From Anaerolineae bacterium (GTDB lineage Bacteria > Chloroflexota > Anaerolineae > Anaerolineales > UBA11579): a stretch of DNA of 64,000 nt. Made by a program: the position numbers and the translations under genes. The stretch is taken from positions 1 through 64,000 of the forward strand of contig SCUK01000005.1 in assembly GCA_004297445.1 (NCBI GenBank), in the 5' to 3' direction. The notes beneath the pieces were generated by a model. It made no database searches and was not told the DNA's origin. It saw nothing but the letters and a program-made list of their open reading frames with translations. Below, one piece after another: positions 26,868-35,347 of this stretch. Each line of letters begins with the position of its first letter. Position 1 is the first letter of the stretch.

Positions 26868-26897
26868 TTGCCGCGCAAACAAAACTGCGTGTATGAT
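26868..26897 (+). promoter_or_regulatory. Sigma-70-like promoter of the two-component operon
   Basis: TTGCCG (26868-26873) and TATGAT (26892-26897) with an 18-bp spacer, about 75 bp before the histidine kinase start. The TCCCCC/23 module found elsewhere in this block is absent here. Confidence 0.55.
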
Positions 26898-26974
26898 AAT
26901 AGAGAGGATTCGGTACGAATGAAACAAAATTGTGCCTGCTGGAGTTCGCCGTTTCTAGACTGGGAACGAGTCGT

Positions 26975-28543
26975 ATGACCGAAACAACCAATCGACTGCC
27001 TTCCGAATCAGGGGATTTTCCGTACCAAAGGATTTTTGAGTCCGCCATTGATGGATTGGTTCTCCAGGATATTAGGACCGGAGGGATCGTTGACCTGAAC
27101 CCCGCCGCCTGCACCATGCACGGTTACGAACGGGACGAGCTCCTGGGGAAACCGGTCACCGTGTTTATTACGCCGGCCCATCACCAGCCGTTTCTTGAAC
27201 AGGTCCAGAGGATGCAGGCAGGTGACGAACTGAACATTCGTACCGTTCACCAGCGGCGGGATGGGTCAACCTTTCATTGCGAGTGGCGCCTGTCGATTTT
27301 CGATGTTCAGGGTCGCCCGACTCTCCTGGGCATTGTTCGCGATATCAACAATCGAATTCTGGCTGAAGAAGGCCTGGAGCGCCGCATGAATGCCCGCACT
27401 CTCGAGCAGGCCACCCTGTTGGACATTTCCCACACCCTGGCATCCACGCTCGAACTCCAACCGAAGTTAATCCTTACCCAATTACGCCAGATCGTTGCCT
27501 ATGACCATGCCGGGCTGTTCTCGCTGCAAGACTCCAGTCTGGTTACCTTGGCCATGCGCGGCGCGCCCCTCCTTGAAGATCGCCCGCCTATTCACATTCG
27601 CCTGCATGACCCCAAAACGCTGGCCGCCCTGTTCAACGAACACCGCCCCATCCGCATTCCGGATATCTGGAGCGACCAGCCTGATGCACAATCCCTGCGC
27701 GGCCTCCTCGATGACGGCGCGGCCATCTTGCTCGAGGGGATGCATTCGTGGATGTGGGTACCGCTGGCCGTCAGGGGGCGCATCATTGGCGGAGTCGGCC
27801 TCGCCCACGCCAATCGCGACCAGTTCACACTCCATCACGCTGACCTCGCGCTGAGCGTCGCCAACCAGGCCGCCATCACCATGGTCAATGCTGAACTCTA
27901 CGGGCATGCCCGCGAACTGGCGGTGCTGGAAGAACGCCAGCGGCTGGCGCGTAATCTGCATGATGCCGTCAATCAATCGCTCTTCTCCGCCGGACTCATC
28001 GCCGAAGTCCTGCCCCGCTTGTGGGATAAGGATCCCGAATCCGCACGCGACTCTCTGGAGGACCTGCGCAAACTGGTGCGCGGCGCCATGTCTGAAATGC
28101 GCGCCCTGCTCGCCGAACTGCGCCCCTCGACCCTGGTCGATGCCGAACTCGGCGACCTGCTGCGCCTGCTGACCAGCGCCTTTACCGGACGCACCGACAT
28201 CCCCGCCGCTGTGAGCGTCACCGGCACCGGCGTTCTCCCGGCCGATGTCCAGGTGGCGGTCTACCGCATCTGCCAGGAAGCCCTGTACAATGTCGCCAAG
28301 CACTCGCACGCCAAGAATGTGGAGCTAATCCTGAGCCAGGAAGAATGCGCTTTCGAACTGAAACTCAAAGACAATGGCAAGGGATTCAATCCCGAGCAGC
28401 TGGCCTCCGGCCACTATGGGTTGAGCATGATGCGCGAACGCGCCGAAGCGGCGGGGGTGCAACTGTTAATTGCCAGCCAACCCGGCCAGGGTACTGAATT
28501 GACCCTGCGCTGGCAGGATGGCAAGGAAGGTGAGGCAGCATGA
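26975..28543 (+). CDS. PAS-GAF sensor histidine kinase, NarL-partner type
   Basis: About 522 aa from the ATG at 26975. A PAS domain (about residues 15-125, NPAACTMHGY and the PAC stretch) is followed by a GAF domain (about 145-300), a HisKA_3 dimerisation domain with the phospho-accepting histidine in RQRLARNLHDAVNQ (about 340), and a HATPase domain with EALYNVAKHSHA, DNGKGF and GLSMMRERA. No transmembrane segment is present, so it senses a cytosolic or diffusible signal, possibly redox or a small ligand through GAF. It overlaps the response regulator start by 4 nt. Confidence 0.92.
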   Translation: MTETTNRLPSESGDFPYQRIFESAIDGLVLQDIRTGGIVDLNPAACTMHGYERDELLGKPVTVFITPAHHQPFLEQVQRMQAGDELNIRTVHQRRDGSTFHCEWRLSIFDVQGRPTLLGIVRDINNRILAEEGLERRMNARTLEQATLLDISHTLASTLELQPKLILTQLRQIVAYDHAGLFSLQDSSLVTLAMRGAPLLEDRPPIHIRLHDPKTLAALFNEHRPIRIPDIWSDQPDAQSLRGLLDDGAAILLEGMHSWMWVPLAVRGRIIGGVGLAHANRDQFTLHHADLALSVANQAAITMVNAELYGHARELAVLEERQRLARNLHDAVNQSLFSAGLIAEVLPRLWDKDPESARDSLEDLRKLVRGAMSEMRALLAELRPSTLVDAELGDLLRLLTSAFTGRTDIPAAVSVTGTGVLPADVQVAVYRICQEALYNVAKHSHAKNVELILSQEECAFELKLKDNGKGFNPEQLASGHYGLSMMRERAEAAGVQLLIASQPGQGTELTLRWQDGKEGEAA

Positions 28544-29208
28544 GTATCAGTGACCCCATTCGCGTGATGGTGGTGGACGACCACACCATGGTTCGTAAAG
28601 GACTGGCCACCTTCCTCAAGGTGTTCGAAGACTCCTCAACCGGTACCGGCCCGGCCCTCCTGCTGGCCGGCGAAGCCGAAAACGGTGTTGACGCGGTTAA
28701 CTCGTGCAGCACGATTCAGCCGGATGTCATCCTGATGGATATGCTGATGCCGGAAATGGATGGCGCAACGGCCACCCGCCTCATTCGCCAGCAGTTTCCC
28801 GCCGTGCAAATCATCGCGTTGACGAGTTTTAAGGAAGGCGAGTTGATTAAGAACGCCCTGGAAGCCGGGGCCATTGGCTACCTGCTCAAGGACGTCTCCG
28901 CCGATGAACTGGCCCGCGCCATCCGCGCCGCCCACGCCGGGCGCGCCACCCTTTCCCCCGAGGTCGCCCAATCGCTGGTGGAAACCGCCAACCAGCCGCC
29001 GGCCCCCGGCCTGGACCTCACCGAACGCGAACGCGAAGTCCTGGGCTTGATGATTGAAGGCCTGAGCAACAAACAGATTGCGGGGAAATTAAGCGTCAGC
29101 CCCTCCACCGTCAAGTCCCACGTCAGCAGCATCCTCTCCAAACTGGGCGTGGCCAGCCGCACAGAAGCGGTCACCCTCGCGCTGCGCAACCGCATCATCT
29201 CCAAATAA
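28540..29208 (+). CDS. NarL/FixJ-family response regulator
   Basis: 222 aa. The receiver domain has the acidic pair D13-D14 (VVDDH), phospho-acceptor D67 (ILMDMLMPEMDG) and the conserved lysine in YLLKD. It carries an insertion of about ten residues (EDSSTGTGPA, residues 30-39) between helix 1 and strand 2. The C-terminal LuxR-type helix-turn-helix is complete (LTEREREVLGLM, SNKQIAGKL, STVKSHVSSILSKLGV). It is the partner of the kinase just upstream (ATGA overlap) and a DNA-binding regulator, and is the only one of its kind in the repeat-bracketed block. Confidence 0.95.
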   Translation: MSISDPIRVMVVDDHTMVRKGLATFLKVFEDSSTGTGPALLLAGEAENGVDAVNSCSTIQPDVILMDMLMPEMDGATATRLIRQQFPAVQIIALTSFKEGELIKNALEAGAIGYLLKDVSADELARAIRAAHAGRATLSPEVAQSLVETANQPPAPGLDLTEREREVLGLMIEGLSNKQIAGKLSVSPSTVKSHVSSILSKLGVASRTEAVTLALRNRIISK

Positions 29209-29223
29209 CCCCAGGAATCCATC

Positions 29224-29291
29224 TCCCCCAAGTGGGGGGAAACCATACTCCCACCTCGCCGGATGTCGCCGGGGAGGTTGTATTGCATCAT
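29224..29291 (+). promoter_or_regulatory. TCCCCC/23 promoter module, copy 2 (PDE/DGC operon)
   Basis: Box 1 TCCCCCAAGTGGGGGG starts at 29224 and is palindromic; box 2 ACTCCC starts at 29247 (23 bp); GGATG is at 29261-29265; CATCAT (29286-29291) stands 20 bp further where the -10 is expected. The operon starts at 29361. Confidence 0.65.
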
Positions 29292-29360
29292 AGAGGTGTA
29301 CCTTTGATTCGTTCTGCATACCGTTAAGGAAGAGAAGAGAGGGAAGGGGCTGTAAATAAG

Positions 29361-31289
29361 ATGGTTAAAGCCGTGAAGTCCAAAGCAAAAGCCAAAGCCA
29401 AAGCTCAGGCAACCAAAATACCCAAATTGACCTTGAAGGATTCGGAGTTGCGCTACCGCCGCCTCTTTGAAACCGCCCAGGATGGCATCCTGATTCTGGA
29501 AGCCAAGACCGGGAAGATTGAGGATGTCAACCCCTTTCTGGCTGACCTCCTAGGCTACGCGCGGGAAGAGTTCATCAACAAGCGTCTCTGGGAGTTGGGC
29601 GCGTTTCAAGACATACAGGAAAGCAAACAAGCGTTTGAGGCTCTTCAGCAGAATGAATACATCCGTTACGAAGACTTGCCCCTGAAGACAAAGAACGGTG
29701 ACTTGATAGACGTTGAGTTCGTCAGCAACGTCTACTTCGTGGGCGCAAAGAAAGTCATTCAATGCAACATTCGTGACATCACGGCTACCAAGCAGGCGGT
29801 GAAGGACTTACGCCTGAGTGAAGAACGCTTCCGTGCCCGCATCGAAAACTCGTCTGACCTGATTACCGTGGTCGACATGGATGGCAATGTTCAATACGTG
29901 AGTCCCTCCATTGAAAGGTTGTTGGGATATTCACCGGAAGCGTTCATCGGCACAAACATCCTTGAAAAAATCCATCTCGATGACCATCAGGAGATGATGG
30001 ACGACTTTCAAAAACTCTCATCAGGATTAATCAAGACAGCCCAGGCTGAAATCCGATTCCTTCATCAGGATGGGTCGTGGCGCATATTTGAGGGGTCAGG
30101 GAGAACGTATCTGAATGTCAGGGGCGATTTGGTCGCCATCGTCAATTCGCATGACATCACGGAACGCAAGATTTCAGAGGCGCTTATCCTGCGCCAGCTC
30201 GATTACCTGACGGCAACCGGCCAAATCGATCGCCTCATTGCCGGCAATCAGAACTTATCTCAAGTCCTCGAACAAATCCTCATTCATGTAGCCAAAGAGC
30301 TTGACGTGGATGCGGTGGATATCCTGGTCTTCAGCCCGGAATCTCACCGCTTGAAATATTCCGCCGCGCATGGCTTTCGCACCGTTTGGGACAAGCATGC
30401 CAGCGTACGGCTGGGCGAGAGTTATGCCGGCCGCGCTGCCCAGGAGCGCCGCACTCTCCAGATCCCGGATCAAGAGGGCGTGCCGAATCCGGAATTCTTT
30501 GCCGAGCTCTTCCCGAAGGACGATTTTGTTTGCTATTTTGGCGTCCCTTTAATCGCCCGCGGACAACTCAAGGGAGTCTTGGAAATTTTCAACCGCACTG
30601 CATTGGCAGCCGACACACGATGGCTTGACTTTCTCCATTCCCTGGCGGCACAAACCGCTATTGCGCTTGAAAGCGCAGCCCTTGTCGAAAATCTGCAGCA
30701 CGCCAATCTCGAACTGAGCGCTGCCTACAATTCCACCATTGAGGGCTGGTCGCGTGCTCTGGATATGCGCGACGAGGAAACTGCCGGCCATTCCATGCGC
30801 GTGACCGAAATGACGCAGAAACTTGCCGTCCAATTCAATTTGCCGGAGGCAGAACTGATTCAGATTCGTTGGGGCTCCCTGCTGCACGACATTGGCAAAA
30901 TGGGCATCCCGGACGAGATTCTCCTCAAGCCCGGCCCTCTGACCGAAGCCGAATGGGTAATCATGAGAAAACACCCGGTTTTCGCCTACCAGATGCTGTC
31001 CCCGATTCGCTATTTGCGCTCCGCGCTGGACATCCCCTATTGCCACCATGAGAAGTGGGATGGCAGCGGCTACCCGCGCGGCCTGCGAGGCGATGAGATT
31101 CCATTCGGCGCCCGCATCTTTGCCGTTGCGGATGTTTGGGATGCCCTCACCTCCGAGCGTCCGTATCGTCCTGCCTGGACCGAAAAGAATGCACTGGCCC
31201 ATATTCGCGAATCATCCGGCACACACTTCGACCCACAGGTCGTTGAGCTATTTATGCAGACTGCAGAAAAGACAGGCCCCAGACCATGA
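29361..31289 (+). CDS. PAS-PAS-GAF-HD-GYP c-di-GMP phosphodiesterase
   Basis: 642 aa. A lysine/alanine-rich start (KSKAKAKAKAQ) precedes two PAS domains (about residues 30-150 and 155-275), a GAF domain (about 285-440) and an HD-GYP domain (about 460-635). The catalytic motifs are present: HSMRVTEM, LLHDIGKMGIPDE, CHHEKWDGSGYP and VADVWDALT. It should hydrolyse cyclic di-GMP in the cytosol. The next gene, a diguanylate cyclase, overlaps by 4 nt and carries a very similar first PAS domain, so the two opposing enzymes may read the same input. Confidence 0.93.
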   Translation: MVKAVKSKAKAKAKAQATKIPKLTLKDSELRYRRLFETAQDGILILEAKTGKIEDVNPFLADLLGYAREEFINKRLWELGAFQDIQESKQAFEALQQNEYIRYEDLPLKTKNGDLIDVEFVSNVYFVGAKKVIQCNIRDITATKQAVKDLRLSEERFRARIENSSDLITVVDMDGNVQYVSPSIERLLGYSPEAFIGTNILEKIHLDDHQEMMDDFQKLSSGLIKTAQAEIRFLHQDGSWRIFEGSGRTYLNVRGDLVAIVNSHDITERKISEALILRQLDYLTATGQIDRLIAGNQNLSQVLEQILIHVAKELDVDAVDILVFSPESHRLKYSAAHGFRTVWDKHASVRLGESYAGRAAQERRTLQIPDQEGVPNPEFFAELFPKDDFVCYFGVPLIARGQLKGVLEIFNRTALAADTRWLDFLHSLAAQTAIALESAALVENLQHANLELSAAYNSTIEGWSRALDMRDEETAGHSMRVTEMTQKLAVQFNLPEAELIQIRWGSLLHDIGKMGIPDEILLKPGPLTEAEWVIMRKHPVFAYQMLSPIRYLRSALDIPYCHHEKWDGSGYPRGLRGDEIPFGARIFAVADVWDALTSERPYRPAWTEKNALAHIRESSGTHFDPQVVELFMQTAEKTGPRP

Positions 31290-32227
31290 CCACTGAAACC
31301 CAGCAATCCGAAACTTACCTCTCCCTGGCGCAGTCCGAACTGCGCTACCGCCGCCTCTTTGAAGCCGCCCAGGATGGCATCCTGATTCTGGATGCCCAGA
31401 CCGGCGCCATCACCGATGTCAATCCCTACATGGTCTCCATGTTGGGCTATTCACGCGATGAATTCATACAAAAAAAGCTCTGGGAAGTAGGCGCATTTCG
31501 CGATATCGAAGCCAGCAAGGATGCCTTCCTCGTGCTCCAGCGGGAGGAATACATCCGCTACAGAGATTTGCCGCTCAAGGCCAGGGATGGGCGCCTGGTC
31601 CAGGTGGAGTTCGTCAGCAACGTCTATCAGGCCGGCAGCGAACGGGTGATTCAATGCAACATCCGCGACATCACCGATCGCAAACACGCCCACGATGCCC
31701 TGGTCAGGAGCGAAGCCATCCTGCGCGAAGAGTCCGTGCGCGACCACCTCACCGGCCTGTTTAACCGCCGTTATCTGGAAGAGACTCTCCAACGCGAATT
31801 GGATCGCGCCTATCGCAAACACCTCACGATGGGACTCATCATGCTGGATACCGATAACCTCAAACGATTCAATGACACCTGGGGCCACGCCGCCGGGGAT
31901 GGCGTCCTGAAGGAATTGGGCATCCTGCTGCTTGGGCAATTTCGGGGTGAAGATGTCGCCTGCCGCTATGGCGGCGATGAATTCGTCATCCTGCTGCCGG
32001 ATACCACCCTGAAATCGACCTATGAGCGCGCCGAGAAACTCTGTGAATATGCCAAAAGACACTCCCACATCATTGAGGGCCAGGCCTACCAGGCCGTCTC
32101 GCTTTCGCTGGGCGTCGCCGCGTTTCCCCAGCACGGTTCAAGCAGCGACACTCTTATGCGAGCCATTGATGCTGCACTGTATCACGCCAAGCACGAGGGC
32201 CGCGGCCGCGTCGTCATTGCAGAATAG
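31286..32227 (+). CDS. PAS-GGDEF diguanylate cyclase
   Basis: 313 aa. The PAS domain (about residues 15-135) closely follows the first PAS of the preceding phosphodiesterase (shared SELRYRRLFE-AQDGILIL, EEYIRY-DLPLK, VEFVSNVY, VIQCNIRDIT). The GGDEF domain (about 150-313) has an intact CRYGGDEF active site, and RGED five residues before it matches the RxxD inhibitory site, implying product feedback. It has no membrane segment. It is coupled to the upstream gene by an ATGA overlap. It should make cyclic di-GMP from GTP. Confidence 0.95.
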   Translation: MTTETQQSETYLSLAQSELRYRRLFEAAQDGILILDAQTGAITDVNPYMVSMLGYSRDEFIQKKLWEVGAFRDIEASKDAFLVLQREEYIRYRDLPLKARDGRLVQVEFVSNVYQAGSERVIQCNIRDITDRKHAHDALVRSEAILREESVRDHLTGLFNRRYLEETLQRELDRAYRKHLTMGLIMLDTDNLKRFNDTWGHAAGDGVLKELGILLLGQFRGEDVACRYGGDEFVILLPDTTLKSTYERAEKLCEYAKRHSHIIEGQAYQAVSLSLGVAAFPQHGSSSDTLMRAIDAALYHAKHEGRGRVVIAE

Positions 32228-32269
32228 CCTGTGCCCCGCAACCCGGCGGCGGTTGCTCACCCGAATTCA

Positions 32270-32338
32270 TCCCCCAAGTGGGCTATATGGACACTCTCCC
32301 GCTAGTGGATGCGGCCAGGGGGGTGTTGTTCTTACAAT
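32270..32338 (+). promoter_or_regulatory. TCCCCC/23 promoter module, copy 3 (dodecin/GlsB)
   Basis: Box 1 TCCCCCAAGTGGG starts at 32270; box 2 ACTCTCCC starts at 32293 (23 bp); GGATG is at 32307-32311; TACAAT (32333-32338) follows after 21 bp. The dodecin gene starts at 32431. Confidence 0.7.
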
Positions 32339-32430
32339 GGTTGTGCGGGACCTGAACCCATGATTAACAGGCAGGTCACGGCAACTCAGCCGCGTGTTGG
32401 AATTCATTCCGCCCTACAAGGAACTACCTT

Positions 32431-32637
32431 ATGTCCACTGCAAAAGTGAAGGAAATCACCGGTATGTCGCCCACCGGCTTTGACGATGCGATTAAGAGCG
32501 GCATCGCCCGCGCCAACAAAACTCTCGGCAATATCAAATCCGCGTGGGTAGAGAACCAGCAAATCATGCTGGATGACAACGGACAGATTAACGAATATCG
32601 CGTCCAGTTGATGATTACCTATATGTTCGAAGAGTGA
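32431..32637 (+). CDS. Dodecin-family flavin-binding protein
   Basis: 68 aa, the usual dodecin length. It shows the family's pattern: VKEITGMSPTGFDDAIKSGIARA, then TLGNIKSAWVENQQ and a final beta strand (YRVQLMITYMFEE); no residue run is longer than the three strands and one helix of the fold. Dodecins form hollow dodecamers that store flavins and shield cells from flavin photoreactivity. AAGGA lies about ten bases upstream of the ATG. It follows a TCCCCC/23 module and precedes a GlsB/YeaQ gene by 34 nt. Confidence 0.88.
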   Translation: MSTAKVKEITGMSPTGFDDAIKSGIARANKTLGNIKSAWVENQQIMLDDNGQINEYRVQLMITYMFEE

Positions 32638-32671
32638 TCGAGAACACACCGCCTCACTCAGAAGGAGCACC

Positions 32672-32989
32672 ATGATTAACTTCCTTTTATGGCTCATCGT
32701 AGGGGCAGCGATTGGCTGGGTCGCCAGTCTCATCATGAGGACCGACAGCCGCCAGGGCCTGATTGCCGACATCATCATCGGCATCGTTGGCGCCTTCGTG
32801 GCCGGAATTTTTCTCAGCCCGCTCTTCAACATCAGCACCATTAACCAGGGCGATTTCAGCCTCCCGGCGCTTCTGGTTTCGCTGGGCGGCGCCGTCATCC
32901 TGCTGGCCATCTCCAAATTGTTCCGCAATGTGGCCGGATTTCTCCTGGTGGTTGCCATCGTGCTAATCGCCTACATGGTCTTCAGGTAG
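32672..32989 (+). CDS. GlsB/YeaQ/YmgE-family stress membrane protein
   Basis: 105 aa with three to four hydrophobic helices and the family's glycine-rich N terminus (IVGAAIGWVASLIMR, then IVGAFVAGIFLSPLF). Family members are small inner-membrane proteins often induced by general stress; the old name, transglycosylase-associated, is not backed by a known activity. The C-terminal extra helix is longer than in the second copy at 33874. AAGGAGCACC precedes the ATG. It probably shares the dodecin transcript. Confidence 0.88.
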   Translation: MINFLLWLIVGAAIGWVASLIMRTDSRQGLIADIIIGIVGAFVAGIFLSPLFNISTINQGDFSLPALLVSLGGAVILLAISKLFRNVAGFLLVVAIVLIAYMVFR

Positions 32990-33035
32990 CCCCATGCCAA
33001 ACCCCACCCAGGACCTGCCAGACTCTAGATCACCC

Positions 33036-33103
33036 TCCCCCAACCGATGGATGCCCACACTCCCCAACCGCAGGTTACCGTTGGGTTGTGTTTGTCATAC
33101 GAT
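33036..33103 (+). promoter_or_regulatory. TCCCCC/23 promoter module, copy 4 (lone receiver gene)
   Basis: Box 1 TCCCCCAACCGATGG starts at 33036; box 2 ACTCCCC starts at 33059 (23 bp); GGTTA (33073-33077) stands where the other copies have GGATG; TACGAT (33098-33103) follows after 20 bp. The ATG at 33110 is about where transcription should begin, suggesting a leaderless transcript. Confidence 0.6.
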
Positions 33104-33109
33104 GAAGTC

Positions 33110-33481
33110 ATGACACGCGTATTCATTGCCGATGCCAAACAGGAAGAACGCTCTGCCTTGCGCCTTGTCCTTCAGGATCTTGATATGGAGGTTTCTGGCG
33201 AAGCAGGGGACTGGCCGGCCACGCTGGCGGAGGCCCCGGACAGTGAGAGCGACATGCTGTTGATAGATTGGGACATGCTTCCCAAATCCCCAACCGCTGC
33301 GCTCAACGAACTCCGCACCGCCTGCCCCGCCGCGCTGGTCATCATCCTCATCAGCCACCTGGACGCTCGTCACCAGGCTGCGCTCTCTGCCGGCGCTGAT
33401 GGATTCATCAGTAAAGGCGAAACTGCTGACCGGGTCGCTGAACGTTTACGGTCAGCCGCGGCTGCCATTCGTGCCAGGTAG
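33110..33481 (+). CDS. Stand-alone response-regulator receiver domain
   Basis: 123 aa from the ATG at 33110; the frame is open back to 33047 but that would read through the promoter module. It is a receiver fold with phospho-acceptor candidate D53 (LLIDWDML) and a C-terminal ISKGE lysine. The usual acidic pair near the N terminus is reduced to IADAKQEE, so metal binding may be weaker. No output domain is present, so it may act by protein contact, like CheY/SpoIIAA-type regulators, or as a phosphate sink. Confidence 0.72.
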   Translation: MTRVFIADAKQEERSALRLVLQDLDMEVSGEAGDWPATLAEAPDSESDMLLIDWDMLPKSPTAALNELRTACPAALVIILISHLDARHQAALSAGADGFISKGETADRVAERLRSAAAAIRAR

Positions 33482-33583
33482 CGCCCCGCTGAATATGCGG
33501 ATAGAAAACCGGCGTCCCAACCATCTGTCTTGACCGCCGGCCCCAACTGAGACAGCAGATTACCTGATCCGGAGGATCACATC

Positions 33584-33823
33584 ATGAACAAAGACATTCT
33601 TGAAGGCCAATGGAAGCAAATGCGGGGCGAAGTCAAGTCCTGGTGGGGCAACCTCACCGACGACGACCTGGACCGTGCCGCAGGCAAGTTTGACGTCCTC
33701 GCCGGCCTTCTTCAGGAAAAGTACGGCTACACCCGCGAACGCGCCGCGGATGAGATTGACAAGCGCGTGACGGCCTACGAAGCCAAGATGAAAAAGAAAA
33801 CGGTTGCTGCTTCCACTAAATAG
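33584..33823 (+). CDS. CsbD-family stress protein
   Basis: 79 aa. The start MNKDILEGQWKQMRGEVK and the WGNLTDDDLDRAAGKFD-LAGLLQEKYG pattern are those of the CsbD family, small hydrophilic proteins linked to general stress (sigma-B regulated in Bacillus). GGAGGATCAC precedes the ATG. Function at molecular level is not known. It sits between a receiver gene and a GlsB gene in the stress block. Confidence 0.9.
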   Translation: MNKDILEGQWKQMRGEVKSWWGNLTDDDLDRAAGKFDVLAGLLQEKYGYTRERAADEIDKRVTAYEAKMKKKTVAASTK

Positions 33824-33873
33824 TAGGACGACGACCACCCAAACGCATCCGCGTAAAGAAGAAGGAGTAGAAC

Positions 33874-34128
33874 ATGAATCTCATCATCTACCTGATTGCC
33901 GGCGCCATCATCGGTTACATCGCCAGCCGGATTATGCGAACCAATTCCCAGCAGGGTTTCTTGCTGGATATCCTGGTTGGCGTGGTGGGTGCGTTCATCG
34001 CCGGCACCTTCATCAGTCCGTTGCTCGGCATCGGAACCATTAACGACGCTGTCAACTTCGCCACGATGGCGGTTTCACTGATTGGCGCCATTATTCTGCT
34101 GTGGATCGTCAAGCTCGTTCGCCGCTAA
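33874..34128 (+). CDS. GlsB/YeaQ/YmgE-family stress membrane protein, second copy
   Basis: 84 aa, three hydrophobic helices. It matches the copy at 32672 (LIAGAIIGYIASRIMR, QQGFLLDILVGVVGAFIAGTFISP) but lacks the extra C-terminal helix, giving the usual family length. AAGGAG lies upstream. It follows csbD by 50 nt and precedes a YggT-like gene by 34 nt, consistent with one stress operon. Confidence 0.88.
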   Translation: MNLIIYLIAGAIIGYIASRIMRTNSQQGFLLDILVGVVGAFIAGTFISPLLGIGTINDAVNFATMAVSLIGAIILLWIVKLVRR

Positions 34129-34162
34129 TAGCAGAAATCTGTAATCAGAAGGAAAGGTCAAA

Positions 34163-34576
34163 ATGTCAAACGATAATAGAGTATCCCAGGTAAAGACAAC
34201 CCAGCGCGAACCGGAACGCGAGCAGAGAATCTTCAGCTTCAAGGCCACGCAATTGGTCTGGCTGTTGTTCGGCGTCCTCGAAGCGCTGATTGCCCTTCGC
34301 ATCGGCCTCATGCTGGTGGGGGCCAACCCGGAAAGCCCGATCGTCGCCCTGATTTACGGGCTGACCGGCATCTTCCTGTTCCCCTTCACCAACCTGATTG
34401 GTTCGCCCTCCAGCGGCCGCATGGTGCTTGAACTCTCTTCGTTCTTCGCCATGCTCATCTATGGCCTGATTGCCTGGGTCATCGAACGCACCGTCTGGTT
34501 GATCTTCTACCGCCCGCGCGGGCCGGTAGTGGGTGTCACGGAAACCACAACCAGCGAGCATCACAGTACCCCTTAA
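34163..34576 (+). CDS. YggT-family-like membrane protein
   Basis: 137 aa. A charged N-terminal segment of about 30 residues precedes two to three hydrophobic helices with LLFGVLEALIALRIGLMLVG and LFPFTNLIG, as in YggT-type proteins implicated in membrane homeostasis and osmotic shock in other bacteria. GAAGGAAAGG precedes the ATG. Assignment rests on the helix pattern and is moderate. Confidence 0.65.
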   Translation: MSNDNRVSQVKTTQREPEREQRIFSFKATQLVWLLFGVLEALIALRIGLMLVGANPESPIVALIYGLTGIFLFPFTNLIGSPSSGRMVLELSSFFAMLIYGLIAWVIERTVWLIFYRPRGPVVGVTETTTSEHHSTP

Positions 34577-34613
34577 TCCGGGTACGCCAACCACTACTTC
34601 AGGAGAAACGAAT

Positions 34614-34970
34614 ATGAACGACTATCGAGACTACCCTCGTAAGAGCAATTTCCCCAGCATGCTTGCCGGCGTGTTAATCGGCGGGTTGGCCGGAGCTGTA
34701 ACCATGCTGCTGCTGGCGCCCCAGTCCGGGGAAGAAACCCGCACGCAGATTCGCCAGAAGAGCATCGAACTGCGCGACCGCACCACCGGAATGGTCGAAG
34801 GCTCTATGGCCCAGGTTCGTTCGGGCGCCAAGAAGCTCGCCTCGGACAGCCGCGAGAAGCTGCATGAGTTGAAGCAGCACGGCCAGGAAATCGCCGCGGA
34901 GCAGTTGGACCGGGTGTCCGAAGCTGCGCAGGCCGGCAAGAAGGCCATCCAGCACAACAACCAGGGCTAA
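34614..34970 (+). CDS. YtxH-domain protein
   Basis: 118 aa. One N-terminal helix (MLAGVLIGGLAGAVTMLLLAP) followed by QSGEETR, the YtxH signature, and then an amphipathic, likely coiled-coil region of about 80 residues rich in K, E and Q. YtxH proteins are general stress proteins. AGGAG at 34601-34605 fixes the ATG at 34614; the frame is open further upstream. It follows the YggT-like gene. Confidence 0.85.
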   Translation: MNDYRDYPRKSNFPSMLAGVLIGGLAGAVTMLLLAPQSGEETRTQIRQKSIELRDRTTGMVEGSMAQVRSGAKKLASDSREKLHELKQHGQEIAAEQLDRVSEAAQAGKKAIQHNNQG

Positions 34971-35033
34971 CAACCTTTTTGGAAATTGATGTCGCCTTTG
35001 TGAAGGATTAATTCGGCGACTTCGATTTGAACA

Positions 35034-35085
35034 GACCACGGCGACTGGCCAGGCACCTCCTCACCTGTGCCAGTCGCCGTTGGTC
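35034..35085 (+). terminator. Long hairpin upstream of a 49-aa membrane protein gene
   Basis: The two arms GACCACGGCGACTGGC and GCCAGTCGCCGTTGGTC pair over about 16 bp with a one-base bulge. No T-run follows. It lies 27 nt before the next ATG and could end the ytxH transcript or stabilise the next mRNA. Confidence 0.5.
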
Positions 35086-35111
35086 ATCACCCTACTGCAA
35101 AGGAGAACCAC

Positions 35112-35261
35112 ATGAGATTCAACAACAACCTGGGCTTTTTGCTACTGGCAATCTGGCTCATCCTGACCGGCCTGTCGGCCTTCATTCCAATGACCGGCCT
35201 GGCTGTCGTCATGGCCATCCTCGCCCTGATTGCCGGCATCCTCATCCTCATCGGCCGCTAG
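35112..35261 (+). CDS. Tiny two-helix membrane protein
   Basis: 49 aa: MRFNNNLGFLLLAIWLIL, then two hydrophobic helices separated by GLSAFIPMTG. AAAGGAGAACC upstream makes the start convincing. No family is recognised with certainty; similar tiny membrane proteins accompany stress genes elsewhere in this block. A terminator lies directly downstream and a long hairpin directly upstream, so it may be a single-gene unit or the end of the ytxH operon. Confidence 0.7.
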   Translation: MRFNNNLGFLLLAIWLILTGLSAFIPMTGLAVVMAILALIAGILILIGR

Positions 35262-35270
35262 TCTGGGCCA

Positions 35271-35314
35271 GCAGGTCATCTGGTACCTCCAATGCCAGAT
35301 GACCTGCACTTTTT
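35271..35314 (+). terminator. Rho-independent terminator
   Basis: A 13-bp stem (GCAGGTCATCTGG with CCAGATGACCTGC) with an 11-nt loop, followed by ACTTTTT. It closes the small-stress-protein series. Confidence 0.85.
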
Positions 35315-35347
35315 GGTCTTGCTGCATCTGCACAGGAATACTGGAAA

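Noticed and set aside
33515-33583. Possible sixth TCCCCC/23 promoter before csbD
   Set aside because: A TCCCA and a CCCC lie near the right distance, but GGATG is missing and the -10 position would fall on the start codon.
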